In this document: piece by piece, positions 38,240 through 48,417 of the stretch
How the letters are laid out: each line of letters starts with the position of its first letter
Numbering within the stretch: the stretch's first letter is position 1
Source: an uncultured Sutterella sp.
Lineage (GTDB): Bacteria > Pseudomonadota > Gammaproteobacteria > Burkholderiales > Burkholderiaceae_F
Length of the DNA: 64,000 nucleotides
NCBI GenBank assembly: GCA_900545275.1
Contig: UQYG01000006.1
Span: 62,001 to 126,000 of the forward strand
Direction: 5' to 3'
Made by a program: the position numbers and the translations under genes
Notes under the pieces: model-generated
Seen by the model: the letters and a program-made list of their open reading frames with translations, nothing else
The model's database searches: none
Told to the model about the DNA's origin: nothing

Positions 38240-40216
38240 ATGTATCTGTATTTTGAAGAGGACGGCGCCTTCAAGGCGGGCACCGTCGTGAGCGAAACGG
38301 GCAATGCCTACCAGGTGACCGTGACGACGGGCCGACGCACGAAGATCAAGGCGGCGAAGGTCTTTTTCACGTTTGAGTCTCCGGCGCCTGCGGAACTGCT
38401 CGAAGCGGCCGAGAAGACGTCGGCCGAACTCGATCCGGGATTTCTCTGGGAGGTGGCGCCCGAGGGCGATTTTTCCTTTGAAGACATCGCCAAGGAATAC
38501 TGGGGCGCCGCGCCCACGCCCGTGGAGCGCGCCGCGGTTCTGCTCGCTCTGCACGGCAACCCCGTTTACTTTCACCGCAAGGGGCGCGGCATGTACCGCC
38601 GCGCTCCCGACGAGATTCTTCGTCAGGCGCTCGAAGCGCTCGAACGCAAGAAGCGCCGAGAGGAACAGCGCCGCGCCTGGGTGGCCGAAATGGACGAAGG
38701 AAGGCTTCCCGAGGCCCTCGCCCGCGACGTCATGGGACTTCTGATGTCGCCCGACAAAAATGGCATCGAATGGAAGGCCCTCTCCGACGCGGCCGCCAAC
38801 GCGCGGATGTCGCCCTTGCGCCTCATGCTCAAGCTCGGCGGCGTCAAGAGCCCCTGGGCCTGGCACGTCGAGAGCTTCTACCGTGAGAACTTCCCGCGAG
38901 GCCGCGGTTTCCCGGCGGATCTGCCGCTTCCCGGCGCACTGAACCTTGAGGATCTCCCCGAAGCCAAGGTGCGGGCCTTCTCGATCGACGACTCGAGCAC
39001 GACCGAAATCGACGACGCTTTGTCGGTGACGCACGGCGAAAACGGCAAGACCGTGGTCGGCGTGCACATCGCCGTGCCCGCCCTCGGGATCGTGCGCGAC
39101 GACGCGCTCGACAAGGTGGCCCGCGCCCGCATGAGCACAGTCTACGCACCTGGCCTCAAAACGACGATGTTGCCCGAGCCCTGGATTGAGGGCTTTTCAC
39201 TCGACGAAGGCCGCAGCGTTCCGTGTCTTTCGCTCTACATCACGGTGCACGACGACACCTTCGGCGTCGAGAAGACCGAAACGCGGCTTGAGCGCATCAC
39301 GGTCGAGAGGAACGTCCGGCACGATCGGATCGACGAGCTCGTCACGGAAGAGGCGATTGAAAACCGCACGCTCGACATCGAGTACGCCGAAGAAATTTCC
39401 TGGCTCTGGCACTTCGCCCGCCGTCTCCTGCGCGAGCGCGAGGAAGTGCGCGGCCGTCCCGAACTCACCAACCGCGTCGACTGGTTCTTTGTTCTCGATG
39501 GTGAGGGCGAGGAGGCTTCGATTCACGTGCGCGGCCGCCGCCGAGGAGCGCCTCTGGATCTCCTCGTTGCGGAACTGATGATTTACGCGAATCAGACCTG
39601 GGGGCTTTGGCTCGAAGAGCATGCCGCCGCGGGGATCTACCGTTCGCAGCGAATGGGGCGCGTGCGCATGAGCACGACGCCGGGGCAGCACGACGGACTC
39701 GGCGTGGTGCGCTATGCCTGGTGCACGTCTCCTTTGCGCCGCTACGTGGACCTCGTCAATCAGCGGCAGATTCTTCAGGTGCTGCGCGGCGAAACCCCTG
39801 CCTATGCGTCGAACGACGCGGATCTCTTCACGATCGTGTCGCAGTTCGAAACGATCTACGGCACCTACGCCGACTTTCAGACGAAGATGGAGCGTTACTG
39901 GTCGCTTCGCTGGATCCTGCAGGAGGGCCTGCGCGAAATCGAAGCGATCGTCGTCAAGGGCGATCTCGTGCGCATCGACCGTCTTCCCTTCATGCAGCGC
40001 GTGCCGGGGCTTCCCGAAGATCTTCCCAAGGGCCGCAAGGTGCTTCTGCAGATCCTCGGGTGCGACCTCGTGGATCTCGTGATGGATTCGAAACTTCTTC
40101 GCATTCTTGACGAAGAGGACGAGTCGGCCGTAGAGGAGGATGAGGAAGAGGAAGTCTTGCCCGACGAAAACGCTCCGACCGAGGCGGAAGCTGCCGATAC
40201 TTCGGAAAGCGCCTGA
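38240..40216 (+). CDS. RNB-domain exoribonuclease (RNase II/R superfamily)
   Basis: 658 residues. The RNB catalytic domain starts near residue 245 with 'FSIDDSSTTEIDDALSV', whose Asp residues bind Mg2+, and contains 'YAWCTSPLRRYVDLVNQRQI', the conserved substrate-positioning block. The N-terminus (1–240) is unlike the cold-shock domains of RNase R, and no C-terminal Lys-rich tail exists; instead an acidic tail of about 30 residues ends the protein. It matches the mpl-linked betaproteobacterial exoribonuclease type. Likely 3'→5' RNA decay. Confidence 0.9.
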   Translation: MYLYFEEDGAFKAGTVVSETGNAYQVTVTTGRRTKIKAAKVFFTFESPAPAELLEAAEKTSAELDPGFLWEVAPEGDFSFEDIAKEYWGAAPTPVERAAVLLALHGNPVYFHRKGRGMYRRAPDEILRQALEALERKKRREEQRRAWVAEMDEGRLPEALARDVMGLLMSPDKNGIEWKALSDAAANARMSPLRLMLKLGGVKSPWAWHVESFYRENFPRGRGFPADLPLPGALNLEDLPEAKVRAFSIDDSSTTEIDDALSVTHGENGKTVVGVHIAVPALGIVRDDALDKVARARMSTVYAPGLKTTMLPEPWIEGFSLDEGRSVPCLSLYITVHDDTFGVEKTETRLERITVERNVRHDRIDELVTEEAIENRTLDIEYAEEISWLWHFARRLLREREEVRGRPELTNRVDWFFVLDGEGEEASIHVRGRRRGAPLDLLVAELMIYANQTWGLWLEEHAAAGIYRSQRMGRVRMSTTPGQHDGLGVVRYAWCTSPLRRYVDLVNQRQILQVLRGETPAYASNDADLFTIVSQFETIYGTYADFQTKMERYWSLRWILQEGLREIEAIVVKGDLVRIDRLPFMQRVPGLPEDLPKGRKVLLQILGCDLVDLVMDSKLLRILDEEDESAVEEDEEEEVLPDENAPTEAEAADTSESA

Positions 40217-40237
40217 TCCGCAAAGGTGAAAAAAAAG

Positions 40238-40270
40238 GAGGCGCCGCGAGGATACTTGCCGCGCCTCTTT
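40238..40270. terminator. Terminator between the RNB gene and the EamA transporter
   Basis: GAGGCGC (40238–40244) pairs with GCGCCTC (40261–40267), flanked by an A-run on the left and TTTT on the right. Can act in both directions for the convergent genes. Confidence 0.65.
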
Positions 40271-40367
40271 TGCCACTTTCTGCAGGAACTTGCCCGCATT
40301 AACCGTCACACCTTCGCGAATGCCGGTATCGCTTCCGGCTGTTTTGCATCCGATGCCGAAGCGGTGA

Positions 40368-41258
40368 TCAGGCTTTCGAGCGATTCTTCGGCGCGGGAAG
40401 CTGTGCGAGTACGATGGCCACCGCCATCAGAGCGCAACCGAAGAGTTCGCGCGTCGATAGGACTTCGTTGAGGAGCACCCATCCCGCGAGCACTGATACC
40501 ACGCTCTCGAGACTCAGAATGAGGCTCGCCACGGTCGGATTCATGCCGCGCTGTCCCACCACTTGCAGGGTGTAGGCGATGCCGTTGCTCATGATCCCCG
40601 CCCAGAGGATCGGCAGAAGTGCGCCGTGGATGCCCTCCCAGGTGGGCGTTTCAAAGACGAGCGCCATGACGAGCGCGATGAGACCGCCGCACCAGAACTG
40701 TCCCCAGGCGAGCGTCACGCCGTCGATCTTGGTGACGAAGTGGGCGATGACGAGAATGTGAATGGAGAAGGCCAGTGCACAGGTGAGGACGTAAAGGTCG
40801 CCGAGTTCGACCGTGAGGGATCCCGTCATGCAGAGCTCCCACAAACCAGCGACCGCAAAGAGAACGCCCACGACGATGTAGCGGTGAACGATGTGCCCGA
40901 CGAAGAGACCGAGGAGCGGCACGATGACGATGTAGAGCGACGTGATGAAGCCTGCCTTTCCCACCTCGGTGTCGTGCACGAGTCCGAACTGCTGAAAGCT
41001 TTCTCCTGCGAATAGGCAGAGTCCGCAGAAGAAGGCGCCGAGGAGGAAGGTTTTCCCCAGGGATGCGGGTGCGCTCTCGCGCTTTCTGCGGTAGAGAACG
41101 AAGGGCGTCAGAAAGAGGGCGCCCAGCAGTGTGCGGCAGGCTGTGAAGGTGAAGGGGCCGACGTGATCCATCCCCACGGCCTGGGCGACGAAGGAGCAGC
41201 CCCAGATGAGGGCGGTGAGGAAAAGAAGAAGAGATTGTCGGAGCGTAAACGCGTTCAT
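40368..41258 (-). CDS. EamA/DMT-family transporter
   Basis: 296 residues from the ATG at 41258. Ten membrane helices in two EamA repeats: 'FLTALIWGCSFVAQAVGMDHVGPF' begins the first, and 'LPILWAGIMSNGIAYTLQVVGQRGMNPTVASLILSLESV' region closes the second. DMT exporters move amino acids or small metabolites; substrate unknown. Convergent with the RNB gene and divergent from mgtE. Confidence 0.9.
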   Translation of the reverse strand: MNAFTLRQSLLLFLTALIWGCSFVAQAVGMDHVGPFTFTACRTLLGALFLTPFVLYRRKRESAPASLGKTFLLGAFFCGLCLFAGESFQQFGLVHDTEVGKAGFITSLYIVIVPLLGLFVGHIVHRYIVVGVLFAVAGLWELCMTGSLTVELGDLYVLTCALAFSIHILVIAHFVTKIDGVTLAWGQFWCGGLIALVMALVFETPTWEGIHGALLPILWAGIMSNGIAYTLQVVGQRGMNPTVASLILSLESVVSVLAGWVLLNEVLSTRELFGCALMAVAIVLAQLPAPKNRSKA

Positions 41259-41456
41259 GGGCTTTGCAAAAGTCGCTGCAGGAAAATCCGAAAATTGTAG
41301 CGCAGGCGTCTTCGGTCGATTCCCGGGAAAAGGAAGAGGTTTCCCGCTCGGCGTGTGCAAAAGTCAAGCAAAGCTGCGCGTTTCCCCGTACAATCCGCAC
41401 GTGTTCCCGCCGCGAAACTCCTTTTCGCGGGATGTTCGGCAAAGAAGGAGGCAGAC

Positions 41457-42965
41457 GTGCAAAACCGTGAAGATCAGGAAGTCCGGGAAGGATTTCGTTC
41501 CGCGGCCGACGCGGCGCGCGACTCCGACGAGGCGAGCCGTGCGCTCGCACGCATCCAGCAGGTGCTCGATGAGGATCGGGAACATCCGAGTGAAGAAGGG
41601 GAAAAGCATTCCGACTCGGATAAAGGAGGCGGATATCGTCTGAGTCTCACGGCGGCCATGGAACTGCGTCGCATTCTCGAGCCGCTCCACCCCGCAGACA
41701 TTGCCTGGATCCTCGAAGCCCTTCCCGTCGATGACCGTCTCGTGGTGTGGGAACTCGTCAAGAGCGAGTCCGACGGCGACATTCTCGTCGAAGTGAACGA
41801 CGGCGTGCGTGAAACGCTGATCGAGGCGATGGACCGAGACGAACTCGTCGACGCCGTCGAAACCCTCGATACGGACGAAATCGCGGACCTCGTCGACGAT
41901 CTGCCGCCAGACGTGATGGCGGAAGTTCAGGAAGGCTTGAGCCACGAAGAGCGCGCTCAGTTGCGCGCGGCCATGTCCTATCCGGAAGATTCCGTCGGTT
42001 CGCGCATGGACTTCGAACTCGTCTCCATCCGCGAGGAAGCGACGGTGGAAGTGGTGTTGCAGTACTTTCGCCGTCTCGCCGAAATTCCGGACCATCTCGA
42101 CCAGGTGTTCGTGGTCGACCGTGCGGGGCACTTCAAGGGGTCGCTCTCGCTCACGCAGATTCTGACGAGCGATCCAAGCCGCCATGTGCGCGAGCTCATG
42201 CGAAAGGACATCCTCACGCTCAATCCTCTCGACGACGCAAGCGACGCGGCGCAGGCATTCGAACGCTACGACCTCGTGAGCGCTCCCGTGGTGGACGAGG
42301 CCGGTCGCCTCGTCGGCCGTCTGACCGTCGACGAAATGGTCGACGTCATCCGTGAGGAAAGTGAGGAGGACGCCTTCGCCGCCGTGGGTCTGGACGACGA
42401 ACAGGACATTTTCGCAAGCGTCTGGGAAACGGCCAAGAGCCGTTGGGTGTGGCTCGGGATCAATCTCTGCACGGCTTTTTTTGCGTCCCGCGTCATTTCG
42501 GCTTTCGACGGCACGATCGAGCGCGTCGTGGCGCTCGCCGCCCTCATGCCGATCGTGGCGGGAATGGCCGGGAACTCGGGCAATCAGACGTTGACGCTTC
42601 TCGTTCGCTCGCTCGCCATGGGGCAGGTGACGGACGCCAACAAGAGCGATCTGCTCAAAAAAGAAGTGGCGGTGGCCGTCATCAACGGTCTCGTCTGGGG
42701 GGTGATCGCGGCGCTTTGCGCCTGGGCCCTCTATTGGGACACGCCCGAAGGGCTGATGCTCGGCGTCGTGATGTTCCTTGCGATGTTGCTCAACATCATC
42801 GTGGGCGCCGTCGTGGGGCTTGCCGTGCCGTTGCTTCTGCGCTATTTCGGACGCGACCCGGCCATGGGCGGGTCGGTCCTATTGACTTTCACGACGGACT
42901 CGGGTGGTTTTCTCATCTTCCTGGGGTTGGCTACCTTCTTCTTCCGCAACGTTCCCGCCGTCTGA
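41457..42965 (+). CDS. mgtE: Magnesium transporter MgtE
   Basis: 502 residues starting at GTG 41457, chosen because a near-perfect Shine-Dalgarno AAGGAGG sits at 41445–41451; the in-frame opening from 41355 lacks one. N-terminal MgtE_N domain with acidic repeats ('ELVDAVETLDTDEIADLVDDL'), a CBS pair (about 220–340), and five membrane helices with 'AGNSGNQTLTLLVRSLAMGQV' and 'TFTTDSGGFLIFLGLAT', the Mg2+ pore motif. Cytosolic domains gate the channel by sensing Mg2+. A –10-like TACAAT lies at 41389–41394. Confidence 0.95.
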   Translation: MQNREDQEVREGFRSAADAARDSDEASRALARIQQVLDEDREHPSEEGEKHSDSDKGGGYRLSLTAAMELRRILEPLHPADIAWILEALPVDDRLVVWELVKSESDGDILVEVNDGVRETLIEAMDRDELVDAVETLDTDEIADLVDDLPPDVMAEVQEGLSHEERAQLRAAMSYPEDSVGSRMDFELVSIREEATVEVVLQYFRRLAEIPDHLDQVFVVDRAGHFKGSLSLTQILTSDPSRHVRELMRKDILTLNPLDDASDAAQAFERYDLVSAPVVDEAGRLVGRLTVDEMVDVIREESEEDAFAAVGLDDEQDIFASVWETAKSRWVWLGINLCTAFFASRVISAFDGTIERVVALAALMPIVAGMAGNSGNQTLTLLVRSLAMGQVTDANKSDLLKKEVAVAVINGLVWGVIAALCAWALYWDTPEGLMLGVVMFLAMLLNIIVGAVVGLAVPLLLRYFGRDPAMGGSVLLTFTTDSGGFLIFLGLATFFFRNVPAV

Positions 42966-42980
42966 TGGGGCGCGAGACGC

Positions 42981-43271
42981 TCAGAGGTCGCCGAAGAGGC
43001 GCTTGAGGTCGTCCAATCCCGCGTGTTTTTCCTTCGCGCCCGTGCGGCGGCTTTCCTCTTCCGTAATTTCGTGCGACGTGTAGTTTTCCTCGATCTCGTC
43101 GCGCCAGAAGCTGGCCGGATGAGCGCTCGTCAGAAAGCGTTCCGCCGTCTCGCGGCCCACGTTTTCATAGCGCACGAGTCGGCGGGTGTCAAATTCGATG
43201 TCCAACACCCGGGCGCGGGCGTCATACCCGGCCGAACGAATGCCGCCCCGGAAAATGTTTCGACGTTCCAT
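42981..43271 (-). CDS. KTSC-domain protein
   Basis: 96 residues. 'IRSAGYDARARVLDIEFDTRRLVRYENVG' followed by 'FLTSAHPASFWRDEIEENYTSHEI' fits the KTSC domain, although the family's Lys-Thr-Ser-Cys-like motif is altered. A Glu/Lys tail follows. KTSC proteins are small, often linked with RNA or phage proteins, and have no fixed function. Convergent with mgtE, 15 bases apart. Confidence 0.75.
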   Translation of the reverse strand: MERRNIFRGGIRSAGYDARARVLDIEFDTRRLVRYENVGRETAERFLTSAHPASFWRDEIEENYTSHEITEEESRRTGAKEKHAGLDDLKRLFGDL

Positions 43272-43500
43272 CAGAATCCCTCCTTGTCGATGCGCATACC
43301 TATTCCCATTCTAGGCCGCCCGAGGAGCGTTGTGGCCGCGGAAACCGCATCGGAGGGCGGGACTTCTCCCACAAAAGCCGAAATTTTTGTTACTCTCCGA
43401 CTGTGGGGGCGCCGAAAAGAACCGTGCGCTCTTTTTTCTTTTGTCCGTTTGGAATTGCCGTCCCGCGATTTTTTGCGGGCGTGAAGAGGGGTTTTGTTTC

Positions 43501-44346
43501 GTGTCGTCGGGTCGAGCTTACCAACTGTTGAGCGAATGGGCGTTGCCGCTTGCCGCGGTCGCGGCCGCCATGGGCGTGCTCGCCTTCGGCGCCGAAAACG
43601 CCCGTCGCGTGCCGCCCGACGTGTTTCCCTCCGTTCCCGTGCAGACGGTGCCCTATCCCGCGGTCGAGCAGGAGACCGCAGCGCCGGATGGTCCTGACGT
43701 CGTGGCTGCGGATCACCCCGATGCGCTTCGGCTCGATCGGGCCGAAGCCGGCGTCGCGCGCTACATCGAGCGAAGCTACCGCGTACCCTCGGACCGGGCC
43801 CGGCTCGTTACGCAATGGGCGGTGGAAATCGGCAAGGTCAAGGACCTCGATCCCCTTCTCATTCTGGCGGTAGTCGCCGTCGAGTCGAGTTTCAATCCGC
43901 AGGCCCGAAGCGGCGCGGGCGCCGAAGGCCTCATGCAGGTGATGACGAAAGTGCACCTTGACAAATTCCGCGCTTTCGGCGGTGCGGGCGCGGCGCTCGA
44001 GGCCTACCCGAACATGGTGGTGGGAAGCGAGATTCTGCGTGGTCTCATCGAGCGGACGGGAAGCGTCTCCAAGGCCCTCAAGTGGTATTCGGGTGCGGCC
44101 AATCACGCAAGCGACTACGGTTACGGCAAGAAGGTGCTCCTCGAACGAAGCCGCCTCGTAGAGGCGGCGAGCGGTCATCCCGACAAGGCGGTTGCGCTTC
44201 TCAAGAACAAGCGTCAGGGGGCGACCTACGCCTCGTCCGTCAAGGAGCAAAAGCTCTCTTACGAGGTCTGGACGAACATGCGCGAAGAACGCGGACTTCG
44301 TGTCGTGACGCCCTCGGAGCGCCGCATTGAAGAGCCTTCCGTTTGA
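43501..44346 (+). CDS. Membrane-anchored lytic transglycosylase (SLT domain)
   Basis: 281 residues from GTG 43501, preceded by GAAGAGGGG; the frame is open upstream to 43330 without conserved sequence. One N-terminal membrane helix (about 13–30), a Pro-rich linker, then an SLT domain from about 108: catalytic Glu128 in 'AVVAVESSFNPQARSGAGAEGLMQVM' region, and 'VGSEILRGLIER', 'ALKWYSGAAN'. Cleaves peptidoglycan glycan strands to anhydro-muropeptides, the substrate for AmpD/Mpl recycling encoded nearby. Its stop abuts the rsmE stop. Confidence 0.9.
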   Translation: MSSGRAYQLLSEWALPLAAVAAAMGVLAFGAENARRVPPDVFPSVPVQTVPYPAVEQETAAPDGPDVVAADHPDALRLDRAEAGVARYIERSYRVPSDRARLVTQWAVEIGKVKDLDPLLILAVVAVESSFNPQARSGAGAEGLMQVMTKVHLDKFRAFGGAGAALEAYPNMVVGSEILRGLIERTGSVSKALKWYSGAANHASDYGYGKKVLLERSRLVEAASGHPDKAVALLKNKRQGATYASSVKEQKLSYEVWTNMREERGLRVVTPSERRIEEPSV

Positions 44347-45069
44347 TCAGAGGCCGAAGTCGCCGTAGAGGGTATTGATCCATGCGGCGGCGGCAAGCCC
44401 TGCGGTTTCAGTACGCAGAACACGGGGACCCAAAAGGGTCGGGCTCCAGCCCGCTTCTTCGGCCGCCTTCAATTCTTCCGGTGAAAAGCCGCCTTCGGGC
44501 CCCACGGCGAAGAGAACGCTGCGGGGCGTTTTTGTGTGCGTTCCGCGCTTTGCCCCCGGCGCGAGAATGAGTTTCAGATCCCCTTCGAGCGCAAAGGCTT
44601 CCTTGAGCGAAAGGGCCGCGACTTCGGGAAGACGGTTTCGGCCGCATTGTTCGCAGGCGGCGCGCACGGTCTCGCGACATTTTTCAAGCCTTTTTTCCAA
44701 CCGTTCGCCGGAGAGTTTCGTCACGCTGCGCTGCGCGGGAACGAGAACGATGCGCGCGACGCCGAGCTCGGTCGCCTTTTCGACGATCCAATCCATTTTC
44801 TCGGGCGTCACCTGCGCCTGAACGAGCGTCATCATCACAGGGGACTCTCGGTCGTCGGGCGCTTGCCCTTCGATCGTTACGAAGGCGCGCTTCCCGTCAA
44901 AGGATACGCGGCCCGTCCAGACGCGGCCCGATCCGTTGAAAAGCACCACGCTTTCGCCTGCGGCAAGCCGCAGGGCGCGCCCCGCGTGATGAGCCGTCTT
45001 GGGCGGAAGTTCGATGGTGCCGCAGAAGTAGGCGTCGGGACGGTCAACGAAAAAGCGGGGGAGAGCCAT
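44347..45069 (-). CDS. rsmE: 16S rRNA (uracil1498-N3)-methyltransferase RsmE
   Basis: 240 residues from the ATG at 45069. PUA-like N-domain ('PRFFVDRPDAYFCGTIEL', 'HAGRALRLAAGESVVLFNG') and a SPOUT methyltransferase with trefoil-knot motifs 'LFAVGPEGGFSPEELKAAEEAGW' region and 'LGPRVLRTETAGLAA'. Tail to tail with the transglycosylase, no terminator between. Confidence 0.95.
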   Translation of the reverse strand: MALPRFFVDRPDAYFCGTIELPPKTAHHAGRALRLAAGESVVLFNGSGRVWTGRVSFDGKRAFVTIEGQAPDDRESPVMMTLVQAQVTPEKMDWIVEKATELGVARIVLVPAQRSVTKLSGERLEKRLEKCRETVRAACEQCGRNRLPEVAALSLKEAFALEGDLKLILAPGAKRGTHTKTPRSVLFAVGPEGGFSPEELKAAEEAGWSPTLLGPRVLRTETAGLAAAAWINTLYGDFGL

Positions 45070-45245
45070 GGCGGGGAAAGAAAAAGGAAGCAGGGACAGA
45101 CAGTCTAGCAGGACGGGGCAGAAAACCACGTCTTGGAGAGCGTTCCTTCTGTGGGAAAAGAGGCTGTTTCGGTTAAAATGATCTTCTGTCCGGAAACGGC
45201 GTCCGCCGTTTTCTCTTACTACCTTCCTTTTCGTATTCAAACGAT

Positions 45246-47258
45246 ATGTCCTCTACCGTTACCCCGCAGACGATGGCCAACGCCATCCGTGCGCTTTCGA
45301 TGGATGCCGTGCAGAAGGCCAAGTCCGGTCACCCCGGGATGCCCATGGGCATGGCCGACATCGCCACGGCGCTTTGGAGCCGCCATCTCCGCTACAATCC
45401 CGTCGACCCGAAGTGGGTCGGCCGCGACCGCTTCATTTTGTCGAACGGCCACGGCTCGATGCTGCAGTATTCGCTGCTGCACCTGACGGGTTACGACCTC
45501 ACGATGGAGGATCTGAAGTCGTTTCGTCAGCTCCACAGCAAGACGCCGGGACATCCCGAAGTGGACGTGACGCCGGGCGTGGAAACGACGACGGGCCCGC
45601 TCGGGCAGGGGATCGCCAACGGCGTCGGGATGGCGCTTGCCGAAAAGATGCTCGCTGCCGAATTCAATCGCGAAGGCTTCCCCGTCATCGACAACCGCAC
45701 CTACGTCTTTTTGGGCGACGGTTGCATGATGGAAGGCATCAGCCACGAAGTCTGCTCGCTCGCGGGCGTCTGGCAGTTGAATAAGCTCATCGCGCTATAC
45801 GACGACAACGGAATTTCGATCGACGGCAACGTCAAGGGCTGGTTCGGCGACGACACGCGCGGCCGCTTTGAAGCGTACGGCTGGAACGTGATCGGTCCGG
45901 TGGACGGTCACGACATCGAAGCCGTCTCCGCCGCCATTGATGAGGCCAAGAAGTCGGAAACGAAGCCGACTCTCATCATCTGCCGCACGACGATCGGCAA
46001 GGGTTCGCCCAACCGTGCCGGCACGGCCAAGGTGCACGGCGAAGCGCTCGGCGACGAGGAAATCGCCCTGACGCGCGAAGCGATCGGTTGGCCTTATCCG
46101 CCCTTCGAAGTGCCTGAGGAGGTTTATGCCGCCTGGGACCATCGCGAAGAAGGGGCCCGCATCGAAGGTGAGTGGAAGAAGCTCTACGAAGGCTACCGCG
46201 CCGCGTATCCGGAACTTGCCGACGAACTCGAACGACGTCTTGCCGGCGACCTTCCCGAAAACTGGAGCGACACGGTGATGGAGGCGCTTTGCGCCGCGCA
46301 GGAAGCGCAGGAAACCATCGCCACCCGCAAGGCGAGTCAGAAGGCTCTCAATGCGCTCGCGCCCGCTCTGCCGGAACTCTTCGGCGGCTCGGCCGACCTG
46401 ACGGGGTCGAACCTGACGAACTGGAAGGGCGTCGAAACGCTGACGGCCGATCACATGACGGGCCGTCACGCGAGTTATGGCGTGCGTGAATTCGGCATGT
46501 CCGCCATCCTCAACGGCATTGCTCTCTACGGCGGCTTCATTCCCTACGCCGCCACCTTCCTCACTTTCTCGGACTACTCGCGCAACGCCCTGCGCATGTC
46601 CGCGCTGATGAAGCAGCGCGTTATCAACGTCTTCACGCACGATTCGATCGGTCTCGGTGAAGACGGTCCGACGCACCAGTCGGTCGAACACGTTCCTTCG
46701 CTTCGTCTCATTCCCGGTATGGATGTCTGGCGTCCCTGCGACACGATCGAATCGATCGTCGCCTGGGCGAGCGCCATTGAACGCAAGGACGGTCCCTCCT
46801 CTCTCATCTTCACGCGTCAGAACGTTCCCTTTATCGATCGCGATGAAGTCGACGCCGATGCGATCGCCAAGGGAGGCTACGTCGCGCTCGAGTCGCCTGC
46901 GGGTGCCGACGCGATCGACGTCATTCTCCTCGCCACGGGTTCCGAAGTGGGCCTTGCCGTCGAAGCGCGTAAAGCTCTCGCGGCTCAGAACATTCAGGCC
47001 CGCGTCGTGAGCATGCCCTGCACGAGCCGCTTCGACGCCTGCGATGAAGAGTACCGCAAGAGCGTGCTGCCTTCGGGCGTTCCCGTTCTCGCGATCGAAG
47101 CTGCGCGCACCGACCTCTGGTGGAAGTACGTCGGCTGCAAGGGCGACGTACTCGGCATCGACCGCTTCGGCGAAAGCGCTCCCGCGGGCGTTCTCTGGTC
47201 GTACTTCGGCTTTACGGTCGACAATGTCGTCGCCCGCGTTGAAAAACTCCTTCACTGA
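45246..47258 (+). CDS. tkt: Transketolase
   Basis: 670 residues. Thiamine-diphosphate domain with '[19 protein letters not shown]' and '[21 protein letters not shown]…DDNGIS' (GDG-x-N cofactor motif), pyrimidine domain with '[11 protein letters not shown]' and '[19 protein letters not shown]', and a C-terminal domain. Interconverts C5/C3 and C7 sugars in the pentose-phosphate pathway. TAAAAT at 45174–45179 is a possible –10. Followed by gap and pgk. Confidence 0.97.
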   Translation: MSSTVTPQTMANAIRALSMDAVQKAKSGHPGMPMGMADIATALWSRHLRYNPVDPKWVGRDRFILSNGHGSMLQYSLLHLTGYDLTMEDLKSFRQLHSKTPGHPEVDVTPGVETTTGPLGQGIANGVGMALAEKMLAAEFNREGFPVIDNRTYVFLGDGCMMEGISHEVCSLAGVWQLNKLIALYDDNGISIDGNVKGWFGDDTRGRFEAYGWNVIGPVDGHDIEAVSAAIDEAKKSETKPTLIICRTTIGKGSPNRAGTAKVHGEALGDEEIALTREAIGWPYPPFEVPEEVYAAWDHREEGARIEGEWKKLYEGYRAAYPELADELERRLAGDLPENWSDTVMEALCAAQEAQETIATRKASQKALNALAPALPELFGGSADLTGSNLTNWKGVETLTADHMTGRHASYGVREFGMSAILNGIALYGGFIPYAATFLTFSDYSRNALRMSALMKQRVINVFTHDSIGLGEDGPTHQSVEHVPSLRLIPGMDVWRPCDTIESIVAWASAIERKDGPSSLIFTRQNVPFIDRDEVDADAIAKGGYVALESPAGADAIDVILLATGSEVGLAVEARKALAAQNIQARVVSMPCTSRFDACDEEYRKSVLPSGVPVLAIEAARTDLWWKYVGCKGDVLGIDRFGESAPAGVLWSYFGFTVDNVVARVEKLLH

Positions 47259-47271
47259 GATCCATTTTTGC

Positions 47272-47294
47272 GCCGCGCCGGTTTACGGCGCGGC
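47272..47294 (+). other. Perfect intercistronic hairpin between tkt and gap
   Basis: GCCGCGCCG (47272–47280) pairs with CGGCGCGGC (47286–47294) around a five-base loop. No T-run follows, so it is likely an mRNA stability or processing element, not a terminator. Confidence 0.55.
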
Positions 47295-47320
47295 CTCCAA
47301 CTTTCAAAGGAAATCCTCCG

Positions 47321-48337
47321 ATGACCATTCGTGTTGCCATTACCGGTTTCGGCCGCATCGGCCGCAACGTTCTTCGCGCCCACTATGAAAACGGCAAGAA
47401 GCACGACATCGAAATCGTCGCCATCAACGCCACGGGCGACCTGGAAACGAACGCTCACCTCCTTCGCTACGACTCCTGCCACGGCCGCTTCAACGGCGAC
47501 GTCCGCACGGAAGGGAAGGACTGGCTCATCGTCAACGGCGACCGCATCCGCGCCTTCTCGACGCGCGATCCGCGCGAACTCCCCTGGGGCGAGCTCGGCA
47601 TCGACGTCGTGATGGAATGCACGGGCGCCTTCAATTCGAAGGAAAAGAGCCAGGTGCACCTCGATCAGGGCGCCAAGAAGGTTCTTCTTTCGGCTCCCGG
47701 CAAGACCGCCGACGCGACCGTCGTCTACGGCGTCAACCACAACGTTCTCAAGGCCACCGACCAGGTCGTCTCGAACGCCTCCTGCACGACGAACTGCCTC
47801 GCGCCCGTCGTCAAGCCCCTTCATGAAAAGCTCGGCATCGAACGCGGTCTCATGACGACCATTCACGCCTACACGAACGACCAGGTGCTTACCGACGTCT
47901 ATCACAAGGACATGCGCCGCGCCCGTGCTGCCACGCAGTCGATGATTCCGACAAAGACGGGCGCCGCGGCCGCGGTGGGCAAGGTTCTTCCCGAACTCAA
48001 CGGTCTCTTGGACGGATTCGCCGTTCGTGTTCCCACGATCAACGTGAGCTTCGTTGACCTCACCTTCATCCCGAAGCGCGAAACCACCGTTGAAGAAGTG
48101 AACGCCATCATGAAGGCCGCCGCCGAATCCGACGAACTTTGCGGCGTTCTCGGCTACAACGAACTTCCGCTCGTTTCCTGCGACTTCAACCACGATCCGC
48201 ACAGCTCGACGTTCGATGCCACGCTCACGAAGGTTTCGGGCGGCCGCCTTGTGAAGGTCACGGCCTGGTACGACAACGAATGGGGTTTTTCGCAGCGCAT
48301 GCTTGACACGGCTTGCGCCATGATGGCCGCTAAGTAA
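47321..48337 (+). CDS. gap: Glyceraldehyde-3-phosphate dehydrogenase
   Basis: 338 residues. NAD(P)-binding GFGRIGR at 10–16, catalytic Cys155 in '[12 protein letters not shown]', its His partner in 'TIHAYTNDQ', and '[16 protein letters not shown]' at the C-terminus. Typical betaproteobacterial GAPDH reads 'AINDLGD' after β2, where the Asp binds the adenosine ribose of NAD; here it is 'AINATGD', with Ala37. Loss of this Asp is associated with NADP use in other GAPDHs, so dual or NADP specificity is possible. Confidence 0.97.
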   Translation: MTIRVAITGFGRIGRNVLRAHYENGKKHDIEIVAINATGDLETNAHLLRYDSCHGRFNGDVRTEGKDWLIVNGDRIRAFSTRDPRELPWGELGIDVVMECTGAFNSKEKSQVHLDQGAKKVLLSAPGKTADATVVYGVNHNVLKATDQVVSNASCTTNCLAPVVKPLHEKLGIERGLMTTIHAYTNDQVLTDVYHKDMRRARAATQSMIPTKTGAAAAVGKVLPELNGLLDGFAVRVPTINVSFVDLTFIPKRETTVEEVNAIMKAAAESDELCGVLGYNELPLVSCDFNHDPHSSTFDATLTKVSGGRLVKVTAWYDNEWGFSQRMLDTACAMMAAK

Positions 48338-48362
48338 TTTTCCCTTGCGGAAAGGGAATCCA

Positions 48363-48386
48363 GGAACCGACGGTATCGTCGGTTCC
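48363..48386 (+). other. Perfect intercistronic hairpin between gap and pgk
   Basis: GGAACCGACG (48363–48372), loop GTAT, CGTCGGTTCC (48377–48386). Only TTCCATTTT follows, so termination would be partial at most. Confidence 0.55.
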
Positions 48387-48417
48387 TTCCATTTTGGATG
48401 ACGTAGAGGAATTTTCG

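Noticed and set aside
43330..43500. Upstream extension of the lytic transglycosylase to 338 residues
   Set aside because: The extra residues are not membrane- or signal-like in the right place, and a ribosome-binding site precedes the GTG at 43501.
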